A DNA stretch of 64,000 bases from Emydura subglobosa (Eukaryota; Chordata; Testudines; Chelidae). The position numbers were made by a program, and so were the translations under genes. The notes beneath the pieces are model-generated. The model saw only the letters and a list, made by a program, of their open reading frames with translations. It made no database searches and was not told the origin of the DNA. The stretch is from positions 69,854,890-69,918,889 of the forward strand of contig ML679961.1 in the NCBI GenBank assembly GCA_007922225.1, read 5' to 3'. Position 1 is the stretch's first letter. Every line of letters begins with the position of its first letter. This document shows positions 14,100 to 25,900 of this stretch, piece by piece.

Positions 14100-14185
14100 G
14101 CAGTATATCTAATGGTTAGAGCAAAGTACAGGGAGTCAGGATTCTTGGCTTCTATTCCTGGTTCTGCCTGTTGCATTGATCCATC
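14100..14185 (+). mobile_element. tRNA-derived SINE 5' region
   Basis: TAATGGTTAGAGCA is followed by GGAGTCAGGATTCTTGGC and TTCTATTCCTGGTTCTGCC. This arrangement matches the tRNA-like head of a SINE common in turtles, with degenerate A- and B-box positions. It is not a functional tRNA gene: the cloverleaf is degenerate and the sequence runs into SINE body. Confidence 0.6.
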
Positions 14186-15399
14186 AGCTTGGTATACCTA
14201 GCCAGCTGAACTCTTTCCTAAATCTAAAGGTATCTATATTTGCAGCAGCTAAATAATATCCTATAGCACAATAAACTCTATAAAGAATGGCTCCTGCCAG
14301 AGACCAGCTCAATGTGGATCTTACCAGCTCAGCCAGGCGAGGACTCCCTTTGGGTTGCTGCTGCCTACCGCCCATGATTTGCGTTCCCAATTTGATGCCT
14401 GGCTGTGCTCAGTGCTATACACCATAGAGGAAAATGAGCTTCCTGCCTCAAGGAGTTTATCATCTGAAAGAGACACCGAGCTCCAATTCCTCCCATGCTT
14501 TACGCTTGTCATCATTGACTCTGTGCAAAGTGGGTGCAAAAATGCTTCTACTCAGGCCAGTGAGTGAAGAATTTTATTTGGACTGTCTGGCCATGACACC
14601 CACCTTGTGTCATTTTATTCCTGTGCAATGTGGGTGCAAAATGCTACCAAACACAACTGGGCTCACACATACCTGCTATTAAATATACACGACACATAGC
14701 TGGAACTCACCCACACTGAGACGGGATGGGGACCATGGCTGACTGGGCCTCTGTTAGCAGTGACAAGAAATTTCTGTCTCACTAGCCAACCAGTCCCTCT
14801 TCCCTGGATTCCTGCAATCACTGCACCAAGTCACTGAGAAATCCCATTACAGGGAAATCAGATTGAAATTGACAAATCAGGGATTATGAACTGGTGTCAT
14901 TGCTTCATACAGTTCCTTTGTGTTGCTTGCCTGAATCATTTTCTCTACTCTCTGGATCTGTCTCCCTGTCCAGTTTACAGGGGTTTCAGTACCCACTGGT
15001 ATTTCCACAGCTCTTATGCGCCCTCTTCTCCCTCTTCTCTTCTTGAAGTTCCAAAGTTCAGCAAAGATGCAATTCACAGCTGTGTGGAGGGCCAGCGCAA
15101 GGCATCTGCACGGCCTAATATAGCCTTTTGCCCCAAGTCGCTTAGAGTTCAAATGATTTTTAAGTGGTGTGTAACCCTTCTGCTGGCCCTCTGCATGGAA
15201 TGTATTTCACCTCAAATGACCAACCGAATCTATTCCTAGACAATTAGTAGATACCCAAACCACATGTGAATATGTTTAGACCAGCTCATGATCATGAAAG
15301 CTTTTGCACCACGGAATGGGACACAATCCATACAGGGGTCTGGTACCTAGCAATAACCAGGACATTCTAACACCTAAAAGCTAGACTCATGCAAATTAG

Positions 15400-15630
15400 A
15401 AATAAGATGCACATTTTAAACAATTAGGATAATTAATCATTGGAAAAAACTTACCAAGGAGTGTGGTAGACTCTCCAGCACTGGCAGTTTTTAAACCAAG
15501 ACTGGATGTTTTTCTAAAAGCTATGTGCTGGTAACAGGAATTAATTCAAGGGAGTCCTATGGCCTGTGTTATGCAGGAGGTCAGGCTAGATGGTCACAAT
15601 GGTCCCTTCTGGCGTCATACTCTATGGGTA
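15400..15630 (+). mobile_element. CR1 LINE 3' fragment
   Basis: The order of blocks matches a CR1 subfamily 3' end: TTACCAAGGAGTGTGGTAGA, CTCCAGCACTGGCAGTTTTT, AAACCAAGACTGGATGTTTT, then GGAGGTCAGGCTAGATGGTC and AATGGTCCCTTCTGGC. The coding part is degenerate. It is a different subfamily from the copy at 8.7-9.2 kb. Confidence 0.8.
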
Positions 15631-16889
15631 ACCGTAGTCCTAGGACACCCACCTCCAGAACTGGACATCCCCACAGCTTGTTCTGGCAATCCCTAGATCA
15701 AAACAGAAATGTTGCACTGGCCTGGACTCTGAATGTATCCAATAGAAGCTGTAACAGTCAGTTCTACCCCCAGAGGATCCACTTCACCAATTCCATGGAA
15801 ATAGGAGTGGTAAAAGAGCACAGATAGATAGATTAGAGTAGATATACACAAGAAGGTTGGTGGCAGAAATGGTCAAGTACCTCTGTGCCTATTTTATGTG
15901 GATTAGCATGCAGTGTACGCATGCACACACATACACGACCTGATCTGACTCAACTCCAACATTCCTATCGTCAAACAAAAATTTTTACCTAGTGCTACTG
16001 CCTTAAGGTCAATCAGTTCCCCTCTCCCATCCCATGCATACCATCCTAGGCACTTATATTACCACCTCTATTATATTGAATATACCCTCAGCACCCAGGA
16101 CCTTGGCTGACTAATCAGAATCCTCCCTTTGTTCAACCGCTTCAATGTTCTCATTGCCTTTGGGGTACTTAAGCAGCAGGTTGGCAAAGCCCATACCTTG
16201 TCCCCCTTGGGGTGTTGGCATTTCTGAAAGAGATTTGTGGAGTTTTTGAACTTTGGCCAATCTAAAATGAAGAAGAGAGAATGAGGGAGAGAATCCACAA
16301 ATGCACTCCTAGCTATAGTGACTTCATGAGACCTGATTCTAGGTGCTGCAGAAGCTGTAACATTAACATTAGAAGGAGAGAAAGGCCACAGTCAGTGTTA
16401 CACATGCTGCTGGTGCAGATCATCCCCCACTCTCCAAAGAGGCAGTGTTAGATCGCACACTGCCTTAAGACCTAAAGTGACTGTAGAAAACTTGGCAGTA
16501 CACCACATCCTATTTCTTCCTGTATTTCCAGACAGGTGACTCTTTCTCACATTAATGCTCAATCCTCTTGTGCAGCCTTGGTAATGGTCTTGCTCTAGCT
16601 GAGCAGTGAAATTGACAACTATGACAGCCCCAGATTTCACCAGTTACCCTCCTTCCCTGTCTCTGTCTCACCCCTTCCTCCTCTCAAATCTCTGGCAAAA
16701 AATTTGGCGCGGTGCTTTATATTCCCCAGCATTGGCATGCCACTCAAAGCCTCATCAGGTGCATACTTGAGTTGTGCAGCCCTGGTGTAAAGGTGGTAAC
16801 CCTACCCACACTAGATCTGACATCTGTCATATCATGTCCGTATATACTCAGCCCTTCTCCAACATATGGCTCACATTAGTCTGCAAATA

Positions 16890-16980
16890 TAAAATCCCGT
16901 GAAAAATTGAGTGTTGGGGTACTTATTAAAATCTTCAGAAGTTAGGGGGTACTTGCTACTTAAAAGGTTGAGAAACACTG
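16890..16980. mobile_element. hAT-like DNA transposon end
   Basis: The sequence ends in AAAAGGTTGAGAAACACTG, the complement of the CAGTGTTTCTCAACC terminus widespread in vertebrate hAT non-autonomous elements. I did not find the opposite end, so the left boundary is a guess. Confidence 0.45.
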
Positions 16981-17334
16981 TCCTATGGTACATGGTATCT
17001 CCACTGCACCATGGCAAAAGACAGAGCTCTGTGTCAGGAGGTGGGCTATGGATTTCTAGCTAATTAGATCCACTCCACTGGCTGAAAATTCTACTTCTGC
17101 TGGAGATAGGGTGGATCTGCCAGAACGGTCCTGTGGCCTGAAGAACTGGACTTTTCCTGGGCTTGGGAGGGGGGAAATCTTCTTGAGTCTTGTTTAGCTG
17201 CTGGCAGGGGGGGAATCTTCTTTATATGGAGCAACGTCCTTGGCAACTGAAAGACGAACATCTTTGAGGAAAAGTAGCCAATCGTTGTCCATAAAAAGGC
17301 AAACCAAGCTAAAGCATGTCTAATAGCTATCCCT

Positions 17335-17690
17335 TGGAAAGGGCCAGAGCCCGAACTTCGTGCACCAGGAACTCATGCACCCACTCGCTGAACTCGAGCT
17401 TATGGGTCCTATCTTCCTGCTAAGTATCCTTCTCCCAGGCTTTTTTCTGGTAATGCTGGAAGAGTCACCACTACCTCTCTGCAGACAGCTGGGATGACTC
17501 ATAGCACATTCTTATGGAGCCCAGAAAAAGCTGTTCCTGATAGGAAGGCCCTCCACTCGGTGAGGAATCCGTGGAAGAACAGTTCAGGAACCCGTTTGCT
17601 AAAACAAATTGAATGCAAAGAAAACTGCTCACAGCTGGAGCTGCACTTGGGAAATCAAATTGGTAGGTGATTTCCAGGACTTTGGAGGAA
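17335..17690. repeat. Unidentified dispersed repeat, copy 1
   Basis: This segment aligns by eye, in the same orientation, with 20310-20551 plus 21231-21330. Shared blocks include GGTCCTATCTTCCTGC, CAGGCTTTTTTCTGGTAATG, TCAGGAACCCGTTTGCTAAA and CTGCTCACAG, with many substitutions and small indels. It shows how the second copy looked before it was interrupted. On the - strand one frame shared by both copies is partly open (for example QEDRTHKLEF here, QEDRIHKHEF there), so it may descend from a transposon-coded region. I do not recognise the protein. Confidence 0.7.
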
Positions 17691-18072
17691 TTATGGGAAA
17701 GTTTATGGAGGCGATAGTATGATGAGTTATGCCATTGCAGGCAATATGTGACTGCTAGTTGCCAATATGCCCAAAGGCCAGAGATGGGGTACTAGATGGG
17801 GAGGGCTCTGAGTTACTACAGAGAATTCTTTCCCAGGTGTCTGACTGATGGGTCTAGCTGACATGCTCAGGGTTCAACTGATTGTCAGATTTGGGGTAGG
17901 GAAGGCATTTTCCCCTCAGGTCAGGTTGGCAGAGAACCTGGGGGGGAGGTTTCACCTTCTTCTGCAGCATGTGGCACGGGTCATTTGCTGATTTAAACTA
18001 GTTTAAATGGTGGATTCTCTGTAACTTGAAGTCTTTAACTCATGATTTGAGGACTTCAGTAACTCAACCAGA

Positions 18073-18182
18073 GATTAGGGGTCTATTACAGGAGTGGGTG
18101 GGTGAAGTTGAGTGGCCTGCAATGTGCAGGAGATCAGACTAGACGATCATGATGGTCCCTTGTGGCCTTAAAGTCTATGAGA
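18073..18182 (+). mobile_element. CR1 LINE 3' fragment
   Basis: Contains GTGGCCTGCAATGTGCAGGA, GATCAGACTAGACGATCATG and ATGGTCCCTTGTGGCC, the usual CR1 3' UTR order just before the tail. It is short and diverged. Confidence 0.7.
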
Positions 18183-19224
18183 CTAGCCCCACCCAAGGAA
18201 TCTTAGTATGTTCCAGGTGGGGACTCTTGGTGTTTTGAGAGTTTGACCTTTTCTCCCACAACTCCTCTGGCTGATTTAAAGATTTACCACAGATCTCTGT
18301 GCAAAAATCCACAGTGCATCACAGTTGGGAAGAAGTGCCAGAATGCATGCCTATGAGGCATCACTGCTAACCCCAATGAGTGTAGCACTAGTTTGGATAC
18401 TGTGCCCGACAGCCAGCCAAGGAAACACATGAATGAATACTGTGTGTGGATATTCTGACTCATAGCTACAACCAAGATGACTATATTGAGTTCAGTACAA
18501 TCCAGATAACACTCAAGTGTAGACAATACCTGAGGGAGGGTGGGGTGAGTAGCAAGGAGAAACAACACAGGAAAAGGGAGTAAGTCAAATGTAGGGCAGA
18601 GAGTTGTCAGGAGTTTTGGGACTTTAACTGGGCATTGCTTAGACCCTCATGTTTGTTGTTATTTTAAACCTAAAGGGACACTGTCAGCTTAAAAACCATA
18701 TGTTGTAAATATCTTTACGCTGATATTAAGAACAGCTTAGCTTATTAAAATCAAAATAATTGTAAGAATCCAGCTTACTTTTCCCTAGTGATGCTCTGTG
18801 TTTACACTGTGTTTTTTTCAGTGTACAAGCTAAGAAAAATGACCAGTGAATCCAGCTCCATGTTTGTTTGTAGTGAGTTTCCCTTTCAGCTACATTGGTG
18901 CTGCTATGTCTGAGTTTCAAACTCAGCAAGATAATGTTTATTTGTTTAAATGCTGCTGTTTTCACAGGACTGTACTGTACTGTAGAAAGATTTCTATTGA
19001 TTTTAGAATTTATAAAAGCTTGTTTTTACAAAATTTTAATTTGGGACCAAATTTAGTTTGAGAGCTTTGAATTTCCAGATTATCTAATAACTGTGCTTTT
19101 TGAGAAAACTGCCGAATTGTCTTATAATAAAATATACAAACTCTGATGTTGTTGTGATATAAAGGTTACTATTCCAAACACTCCAAATTCAGGACAGGAC
19201 AAAGTTAAGATTTTTGTAGTACTG

Positions 19225-19400
19225 TTACCCTCCCTGTTTCTCTCATAGAATATATTTAACAATGTTAGCTACAACATATTAAAGCACATAGTTTTAATGG
19301 AAAAAATACTATCTGTGTATTTTAATGCTTAAATAACTCTGCATTTGGAGAGCTTCTGAACTCCCTTTGTTAAACTCTGCACTGTGGCATTTATAAACTT
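19225..19400. repeat. Direct-repeat unit A
   Basis: Similar by eye to 19605-19780: ATATTTAACA, ATATTAAAGCACATAG and AATACTATCTGTGTAT align with ACATTTAACA, TGTATTAAAGTACACAG and AATACTGTGTATGTGC. Family not recognised. Confidence 0.5.
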
Positions 19401-19604
19401 CTCCCTGTTTTATAGACTCTTCATTTGTGGGGAAGGATTCTCCACCAACTGCAGCCTCTGTACACCACTCAGAAGCACACAGCGGCCATGAAGAGCCTCA
19501 CAGCAGGCTGATCGAGAATTCTTCCGGGGTAGCTCTGCTTATTTTGAACTCTCAAAAGCCAAGAAAATATAAAATGTGAAGGCCTCACACTAATGTTGGT
19601 TTGG

Positions 19605-19780
19605 CCTCAGTGTTCATCCTGTATGGTTTATGGAACACATTTAACACCACCAACTGTGATGTATTAAAGTACACAGTTAGAGAAGAAAACAAGACTAAAA
19701 AATACTGTGTATGTGCAAAAGCTGAATGACTGCGTAACAGGGTGGCAAAGTTTGTCTGAAACACCTGTGAGCAGGTGGGA
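19605..19780. repeat. Direct-repeat unit B
   Basis: Second, diverged unit of the direct repeat at 19225-19400, about 380 bases downstream. It may mark a tandem duplication inside one old element, or two related insertions. Confidence 0.5.
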
Positions 19781-19809
19781 AAGGATAAGGTGTGCTTTGT
19801 TGACATTGT

Positions 19810-20225
19810 CTTGTTATAGAAAAGTTGTAGCATTACATTGTTTGTTTACAAGGTTATGAGAGTTAATATTTCATTCTTTTCATGCAGAAGCTACACAAAG
19901 TTGATGCATTGTGCTGTTATGTTGCAAGGTGCTGTTGTTGGTTTACGAGTAGAGTTGAGTTACTATTTTGGTTTACGAGTTGAGTGACAATACTGCTCCA
20001 AGAATTGCATACTTGCACTTGTTTTTTAAACGTTTATACCATATTGCTCTGGTGTCACCGCTGCTGGTTTGCAATGTGATGTTTTCTTGCACTGAAAATG
20101 TGTTTTGCACTTTTAAGAAGCATTTGCTTCAGCTAAACTTTCAGAGCATCGGGTGAAAACAGGGAATTGGTTTGTGGTGTAATAAGAAAGTGAACTACCG
20201 TGTTTTCAAAATCCAAAAAGTGTCG
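19810..20225 (+). repeat. Inverted repeat, left arm
   Basis: Its complement reappears at 21320-21697, resuming after an inserted LTR at 22892. Matching blocks are ATGAGAGTTAATATTTCA, ACACAAAGTTGATGCA, GTGCTGTTATGTTGCAAGGT, AATTGCATACTTGCACTTG and GCAATGTGATG, then GTAATAAG and AAAATCCA at the inner end. The two arms enclose the second copy of the 17.3-kb repeat. Either this is one long-TIR DNA element or two opposed insertions of a repeat. Confidence 0.78.
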
Positions 20226-20551
20226 TCATCCCAAAACCAAAAGCCTTCATACTCTCCCATCCTACTATTGATCATCCCAAGTCTCTCATCCCATCTCTCT
20301 GGGCTCGAGGCCCTAGTCCTGAATGCTAACAGTGGGAACTTCATCCACTATGAGATAATGCCATTATTCTCTGAACTCATGTTTGTGGATCCTATCTTCC
20401 TGCAAAGCACCCCACTTCCAGGCTTTTTGGTGGTAATGCCAGAATGGCCACCACCACCTCCACGTAGTCATCCTGGATGACTTGTTGCACATTCACATGG
20501 AGTACAGGAAAAGCTATTCTTGGTGGGATAGCCCTCTACTCCATGAGGAAC

Positions 20552-21230
20552 TGTAACAGGACACACCATTGCTCATCTTCTTCCCCCCAGAAGCAGCATA
20601 GACTTCCCTAGATGTACACTCACAGTGCCATTTATTGTTGAGTTCCCTCCACCAATACAACTGCAGTCCCCATACAACAGTCTGTTTACAATATCTTTCC
20701 GAGCTTTTGGCTTTCTCATCAGGACCTGAGGTCATCCTTCCTTAAAGCCAGTGTGTGTATGTCTGAGTCTCCCAGCCCCACCATTTCCTTCCTAGGTCTC
20801 TTTAGGTGACTTGGGCTAAAGGGCTCTTTATACCATCCAGTCTGCCAGCCTAATTATCTAATTACATCAATCAGCCTTCCCTGGGGAACTAATTGGGCCT
20901 CTAAGGATACCTCTACACTGCAATTAAAAACCTGTGACTGGCCCATGCCAGCTGACTCAGGCTCCTGGGCCTCAGGCTAAGGGGCTGTTTAAAGGTGGTG
21001 TAGATATTTGGGTGTGGGTTGAAGCCCAGGTTCTAGGACCCTGTGAGGTGGGAGGGTCCCAGAGCTCAGGCTGCAGCCCAAGCCCCAACATCTGCACTGC
21101 AATTAAATAGCCCCTTAGCCCAACGCCTGCAAGCCTGAGTCAACTGGCTTGGGCCAGCTGCAAGTGTAGGCACACCATCAATTATCAAAATGCAGGCTCA
21201 CCTGTTCATTCCTTGCTGCACTTTGTCACA
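20552..21230 (-). mobile_element. Solo LTR of a retrotransposon or endogenous retrovirus
   Basis: The insert starts TGTAACAGG and ends TTTGTCACA, giving TG...CA ends on both strands. It is flanked by GGAAC (20547-20551) and GGAAT (21231-21235), a target duplication of four to five bases with one mismatch. The empty site is visible in copy 1. The - orientation is chosen because that strand carries an AATAAA (complement near 20630) close to its 3' end. No internal coding region is left. Element 20905-21175 is nested inside. Confidence 0.75.
20905..21175. mobile_element. Palindromic non-autonomous DNA transposon, hAT-like
   Basis: Starts GGATACCTCTACACTGCAAT and ends with the complement-like GCAAGTGTAGGCACACC. 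The two halves pair over much of their length: GCTAAGGGGCTGTTTAA against TTAAATAGCCCCTTAGC, and GGTGTAGATATTTGGGTGTG against AAGCCCCAACATCTGCACTG. This foldback structure is common among turtle DNA transposon remnants. A clear target duplication was not identified. Confidence 0.75.
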
Positions 21231-21319
21231 GGAATCCATGCCGGAAGAAGAGATCAGGAACCAGTTAGCCAAAAGAAATTGGCTGCCAGGGAACCTGCTC
21301 ACAGTGGGAGACTGCTGGT

Positions 21320-22920
21320 GGATATTCTGGATTTTAAAAGTGCAGTGGTTCATTGTCTTATTACACAACTAACTGATTACTTACCCTGCTCTTGCTTGGG
21401 GCCCTGAAAGCATTAGTTGAAGCAAACACTTACTGAGCACAAAACACCACTATATTGCAAAGAGACATCACATTGCAGACCAGCTGCTGAGGCATCAGAG
21501 CAGTATGGTATATACACTTTAAAAAACAAGTGCAAGTATGCAATTCCTGGAGTAAAACAGTAAAATGCTCTCTCACCCAACTCTGTAAACCAACAGCAGG
21601 CCTTTATGACCTTGTAACATAACAGCACAGTGTATCAACTTTGTGTAAATTCTGTGTGAAATATTAACTCTCATAGCCTTGTAAATAAACAATATAATGT
21701 AACCCTTCTGCCAGACCAAGTCGGCAGCAGCAAGGGCCGGGTTCCATATCTAGGGGTCCCTGTAAATGATACAACACCAAACTGGCTTGAGCCCTCACCC
21801 AGTCACCTGGGAAATTACACACTATCCCCTGGGCGCCCTCCAAAGGGCAATACTTCCCCTCTCGCAAGCACAGAGTCTGAGTGTAGAAAGAAACCTTTTA
21901 ATAGCAAAACAGAGATAACACCGCACTGGTTTGGGAAACAGTGCAAACAGAGTTCATGAACTCAATGAGCCCAAACCCATCCCAGAGTACAGGGCGTGTC
22001 CTGTGCCTCTCCCTTCCTTCTTGCCCCCGTACTGACCGTCGTAGTTGCAATATCCACCTCTCAGGTGTGGCTCCGCCCCGTATGCCGCACCAGTCCAACA
22101 CAGGCCTGTCCAGGCCCCCTCTGCTGCCGTCTCCTATCGCCTGTGGGCCTCACTGAGTCCCCCACTGCTAGCAACGACCACGCCGATCTCCCACCAACTG
22201 CGGGCACCAACCGCACCTGGCTCCCGCCGACCACTGGCCGGGCTGGCACCAACTGTGCCAACCCCCCTTGTTGACTGGGCTGGCACCGACTATGCTAGCC
22301 TCCCACCAGAGTTGCCTGTTGCCCACTCAGTTCTGTTAGTGGTCAGGCAAAGTTCAGCTCTTAGTGATTTCAGCTCCTAATGATTTCAGCTCTTAGTGAT
22401 TTCAGCTCATAGGTAAACCTTCTGCTGTCATACAGGAAATGTCCCTGCTTTCAAGAGACAAAAGACTCCAAGGTGAGTCATTAAGTCTACCTTTTAACAA
22501 TGGGAGGTGAGAGTCACTCCCTGCCTGGGGCAGCCCTTTCGCTTGGCCCCTGCAATCCCAATAGGAGACTCCTCTACCTCCCCCTTTTCCAGGCTGAAAC
22601 ATCGGCCTGCCACCCTTGGGGAGCTCTGCCTAGTTAAGGGTGAAGTGTTCTATCATAACAGACTAAACACAGTTTTGCTGACATCTGTTCATACAATTGA
22701 AGGACAACATTTCATTACCCCAGCAGTTAACACAAAAGTGGTTTGTAACCCAAACCCAGCCCTGCTAACCATTTCCCATATTGCTCCGCACCTAGGTAAA
22801 TTATGCTAAGTACTTAATTGTACTCATGCAGATACAAAGCCCATGCAAATAATGTGCCCCCCTTTACTCCAACACTCAGACCTTGCTTACATAATGCTAC
22901 AAGTTTGTATAAATAGAGTG
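21320..22920 (-). repeat. Inverted repeat, right arm, interrupted by an LTR
   Basis: This is the complement of 19810-20225 over 21320-21697. After the LTR the match resumes at 22892 with TAATGCTACAA, which corresponds to the complement of TTGTAGCATTA at 19835-19845. Similarity then fades within about 25 bases. The reading across the LTR supports both the arm and the LTR boundaries. Confidence 0.72.
21698..22891 (-). mobile_element. Solo LTR, about 1.19 kb
   Basis: On the - strand it starts TGTAAGCAAGG and ends AGAAGGGTTACA, so TGTAA/TTACA ends are present. On that strand an ATTAAA signal (complement near 21898-21903) lies about 200 bases before the 3' end, a plausible R-U5 layout. The flanks share ATAA (21694-21697 and 22891-22894), but this overlaps the last LTR base, so the target duplication is uncertain by one base. 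The flanks join to restore the right arm of the inverted repeat. Many TSDs and internal genes are absent: this is a solo LTR with no coding capacity. Confidence 0.72.
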
Positions 22921-25900
22921 TGCTTTCCCCCAAAAACACTAAGTTCAGAGTTCTGGGACATGATCCATTGTGCAAGACCCCAGAAGTTGTGGAACTGCAT
23001 CTTTGTTCTCTTCACCCCTTCTGCGCATTGGGTAGGGTGCAGAAGGTAAAAGTTGAGTCAGGTTGCTATTACTGAGGTGCCCACCCCAAGCACCAGAGTT
23101 CTGCATATTCTGGAGCACATGGTAGTGTTTTGGGGAGACAATAGATGAAGGCAGACCACATATAGCAGGGAGAGCAGTGCTTGAAGATTTTGAAGATCAG
23201 CCATTTATCTCTGGAGTTCCCCGTCTTCCTTTAGTATGTCCCTGTCATGCTGAGGGCATTCAGCCATGGCCTCCTCCTTCTCCTGGTGGGGTTCAGCCTG
23301 CAGCCTCACTGTTTGCAACTCCAGCTGATGGCAATGGTCATATGGCTGGCTAACGTCCCTCTGAAATTCCAGAAGCGTGTCCTCCTTTATTGGTCTTTTT
23401 TTCCCCAGACTGAAGATTGACAAGCCTGGCCAATGGTTGTCTGGCTCTTTTTGAAGGAGACTGGAACCAGCATTGGAAGTAGAAGGAAAAGACCAAGTGT
23501 CCTGTTAGTGTCCATGGAAACATAATCCAAGGTATTTTTCACACAGGACAGGAAAAAATGGATACTTCTATTTACACTTTCATATTCCAATGCTGGATTC
23601 CACACCTCTCCACCAAGAGAGGTAGGCAGCTTCGTGGAAAGGTTATCTTAGCTCTTTACAATTCCCAGAGATTAGCGAACCCCTGAACAGGTCCTGAGAC
23701 TCAAGGAGTTCTTCAGCTCCCAGGATCTCAGGAGGCTGGGACTCACCTAGGTTTGGAGGGAGTGGTCTGGTACTCACCAGGCTCATGGTTACTGTCCTGC
23801 CTGCCCATAATGATGCAGACTGTTGTGGAGGTGTCCATTAAGTATTTTGCACTCATACTGGAGCAGTCTCTAATTAGGGTATTGGCTCCGTTTCTTCAAA
23901 AAATGGATAACATACAGGGTGCCCTCCCAGACTTCTATTATCGTCTGTGGCCACCTTCAGACCCTTGATTTTCTCCTGGCCTAGTTCCTGGTCTAGTTAA
24001 TGCCCAGCTGGCAAGACACCTTGAAATCCTGCCATAGATCTTTTGGTTCTGCGCTTCCAATGTCTTGGCCCAAAAGGCAACTGGAGAGCTGTTGTGGCCA
24101 CAGGCCAGCTGGAAGCCTGCTCATAGCTGTTCTCCATCAGACACTGTAGATTTAGAATATATATTAATATATGTCTTACATATACCACTATATGCAGATA
24201 TGTGAAATACAGCTGGTCTATACAGGATCTATGGAGTACTGAACTATACCATAGCAGATATAGGTTTGTACAATAGAGCTGTGCTTTATAGATAGATGTG
24301 GTAGAAACAGAGCAAATGTGGCACAGATGGACCAGGAGCAGGTTTACTGAGCAGTCAAAAGAAGATGGTTGTTGTGGAAGCAACTCATAGCTGGGCCCAC
24401 GTGGTTGTGCTGGGAGTGTATACAGTTCTCTGGCTGAATTGATCCCTGGGCAGAGAAGGCTAAGGAGATACGCATTTTTGCAGTGTGCAAGTACTGTGAG
24501 AGAGGCTGTGACGGACTATGTCGCATTGTTTGTGTAACCTCCATCCACATGGGCCTCGGTGCGACTGAGCTGGCATGACTGAGCCTCAACCTGGCGCACC
24601 TGACACACCTGGCACAGTGTGTAGCATGACCTCAACACAAATGAGGCACTGTTGGGCTCCGACACAGGCCATGTTAAGTTAGAGGGAGCAATGGATATTA
24701 AACATGACCAAAATATTTATGCAGACATGGCCATGGTGGCTGTCTACTTCAGGGCCGGGCTGGGAATGGTCTGTGAAATTCACAAAAAGGATTATGTGGA
24801 TTTCATAAACATAGCAGGGCTCATCACACAGCAATGTCCTTATAACATTTCTCCCCAAAACTCTCCCAAATTAGCGAAAGCCACCAGACCTTGCAGAGAC
24901 CAACTGACTAACCAAATGTGAATCTTCTTGGCCAAATGTATCAGTTTAAATTAGCTTTAAAAAAAATAGAAAAAGGTCCAAGAAATAAAATCATCTCAGT
25001 TTAAAACCCTTACTCTCCCAAATCCCAATTTGCCTCAGACTTTCAGAACAATTCTGCCATGTCATAGGAATGAACTTGTGTAGGGCCAGGTGGTTTGATT
25101 TCATGTTGGTTCAGAAGAGGTGGTAGGTCAAAAATGGGCTTGCAGCAGGTTTGTCTCCGTTAGGTTTCCCAGCTAGGGCTGGCATCTTCTCATGCTCAGG
25201 TGCCTGCATTGCATGTATGTCAAAAGGGAAAGCTTTAGTCACTCGGTCCTGAGTCAGAGAGGCTTGCTAGCACAGTGTGGAAGTCCTAGGGGAGCATGCA
25301 GACCTCCTCCTAACCTAGCCAGAGTATTTTTATCTGAGTCAATGATGTGCCAAGGGCTATTGTGCCGATATTTTCCCGTAGCCAGAAGTACTTGTGTTTC
25401 TAGGAGCTGGGATGAAGTTCAGGGAAGACCAGAAGTTTTGGACACACCTAATGGTGTTATCTTCTAAATGTCCTCTCTGAGATCCAGGGAAATGAGAGAG
25501 GGAGGTGGTCACATCTTAAATCAAACAAAAGACCAGCACTGTAACAGTGGATGGTGTAATAAATTACATGAATGGCACTAGCTGCGGCTGCTATGGACAG
25601 TGGGGTGATATTAAAAAGCAGTAATTGCACAATAAACAAACAAACCAGTAAACTCTATGAAGTGGCCATTGGATATCCAGCCGCTGCAAGAATGAGGACA
25701 TAGTCCTCTTCCAAAATTTTCTGCAATTAGACTAAAGGGATTAGTATTGATGTGATATTTCAAAAATTAGGAACAAAAGGTTAGAAAACATTAGAGATCA
25801 GATTTAAGACCCAGATATTCCTGAAATTGGAGATTAGATCCTGAAATGCCAAAGATAAAGGTGAAGAGTCTGATATTCCCAAATTATGGTTCATGGGATT

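Larger units (their letters stand above)
20310..21330. repeat. Unidentified dispersed repeat, copy 2, interrupted by an LTR
   Basis: The left part (20310-20551) and right part (21231-21330) are continuous in copy 1 at 17335-17690. Everything between them is a later LTR insertion. The break falls within GAGGAA|TCC of the ancestral sequence, and copy 1 still reads GAGGAATCC at 17562-17570. Confidence 0.72.

Noticed and set aside
14100..14185. Possible tRNA gene
   Set aside because: The tRNA-like head continues into SINE body, and the arms do not pair as a functional tRNA. The same applies to 29602-29612 and 59230-59300.
23205..23423. 72-codon - strand frame with charged, coiled-coil-like composition
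   Set aside because: It may be a relic of a transposon protein, but I recognise no family and the surrounding frames are broken. Not enough to call.
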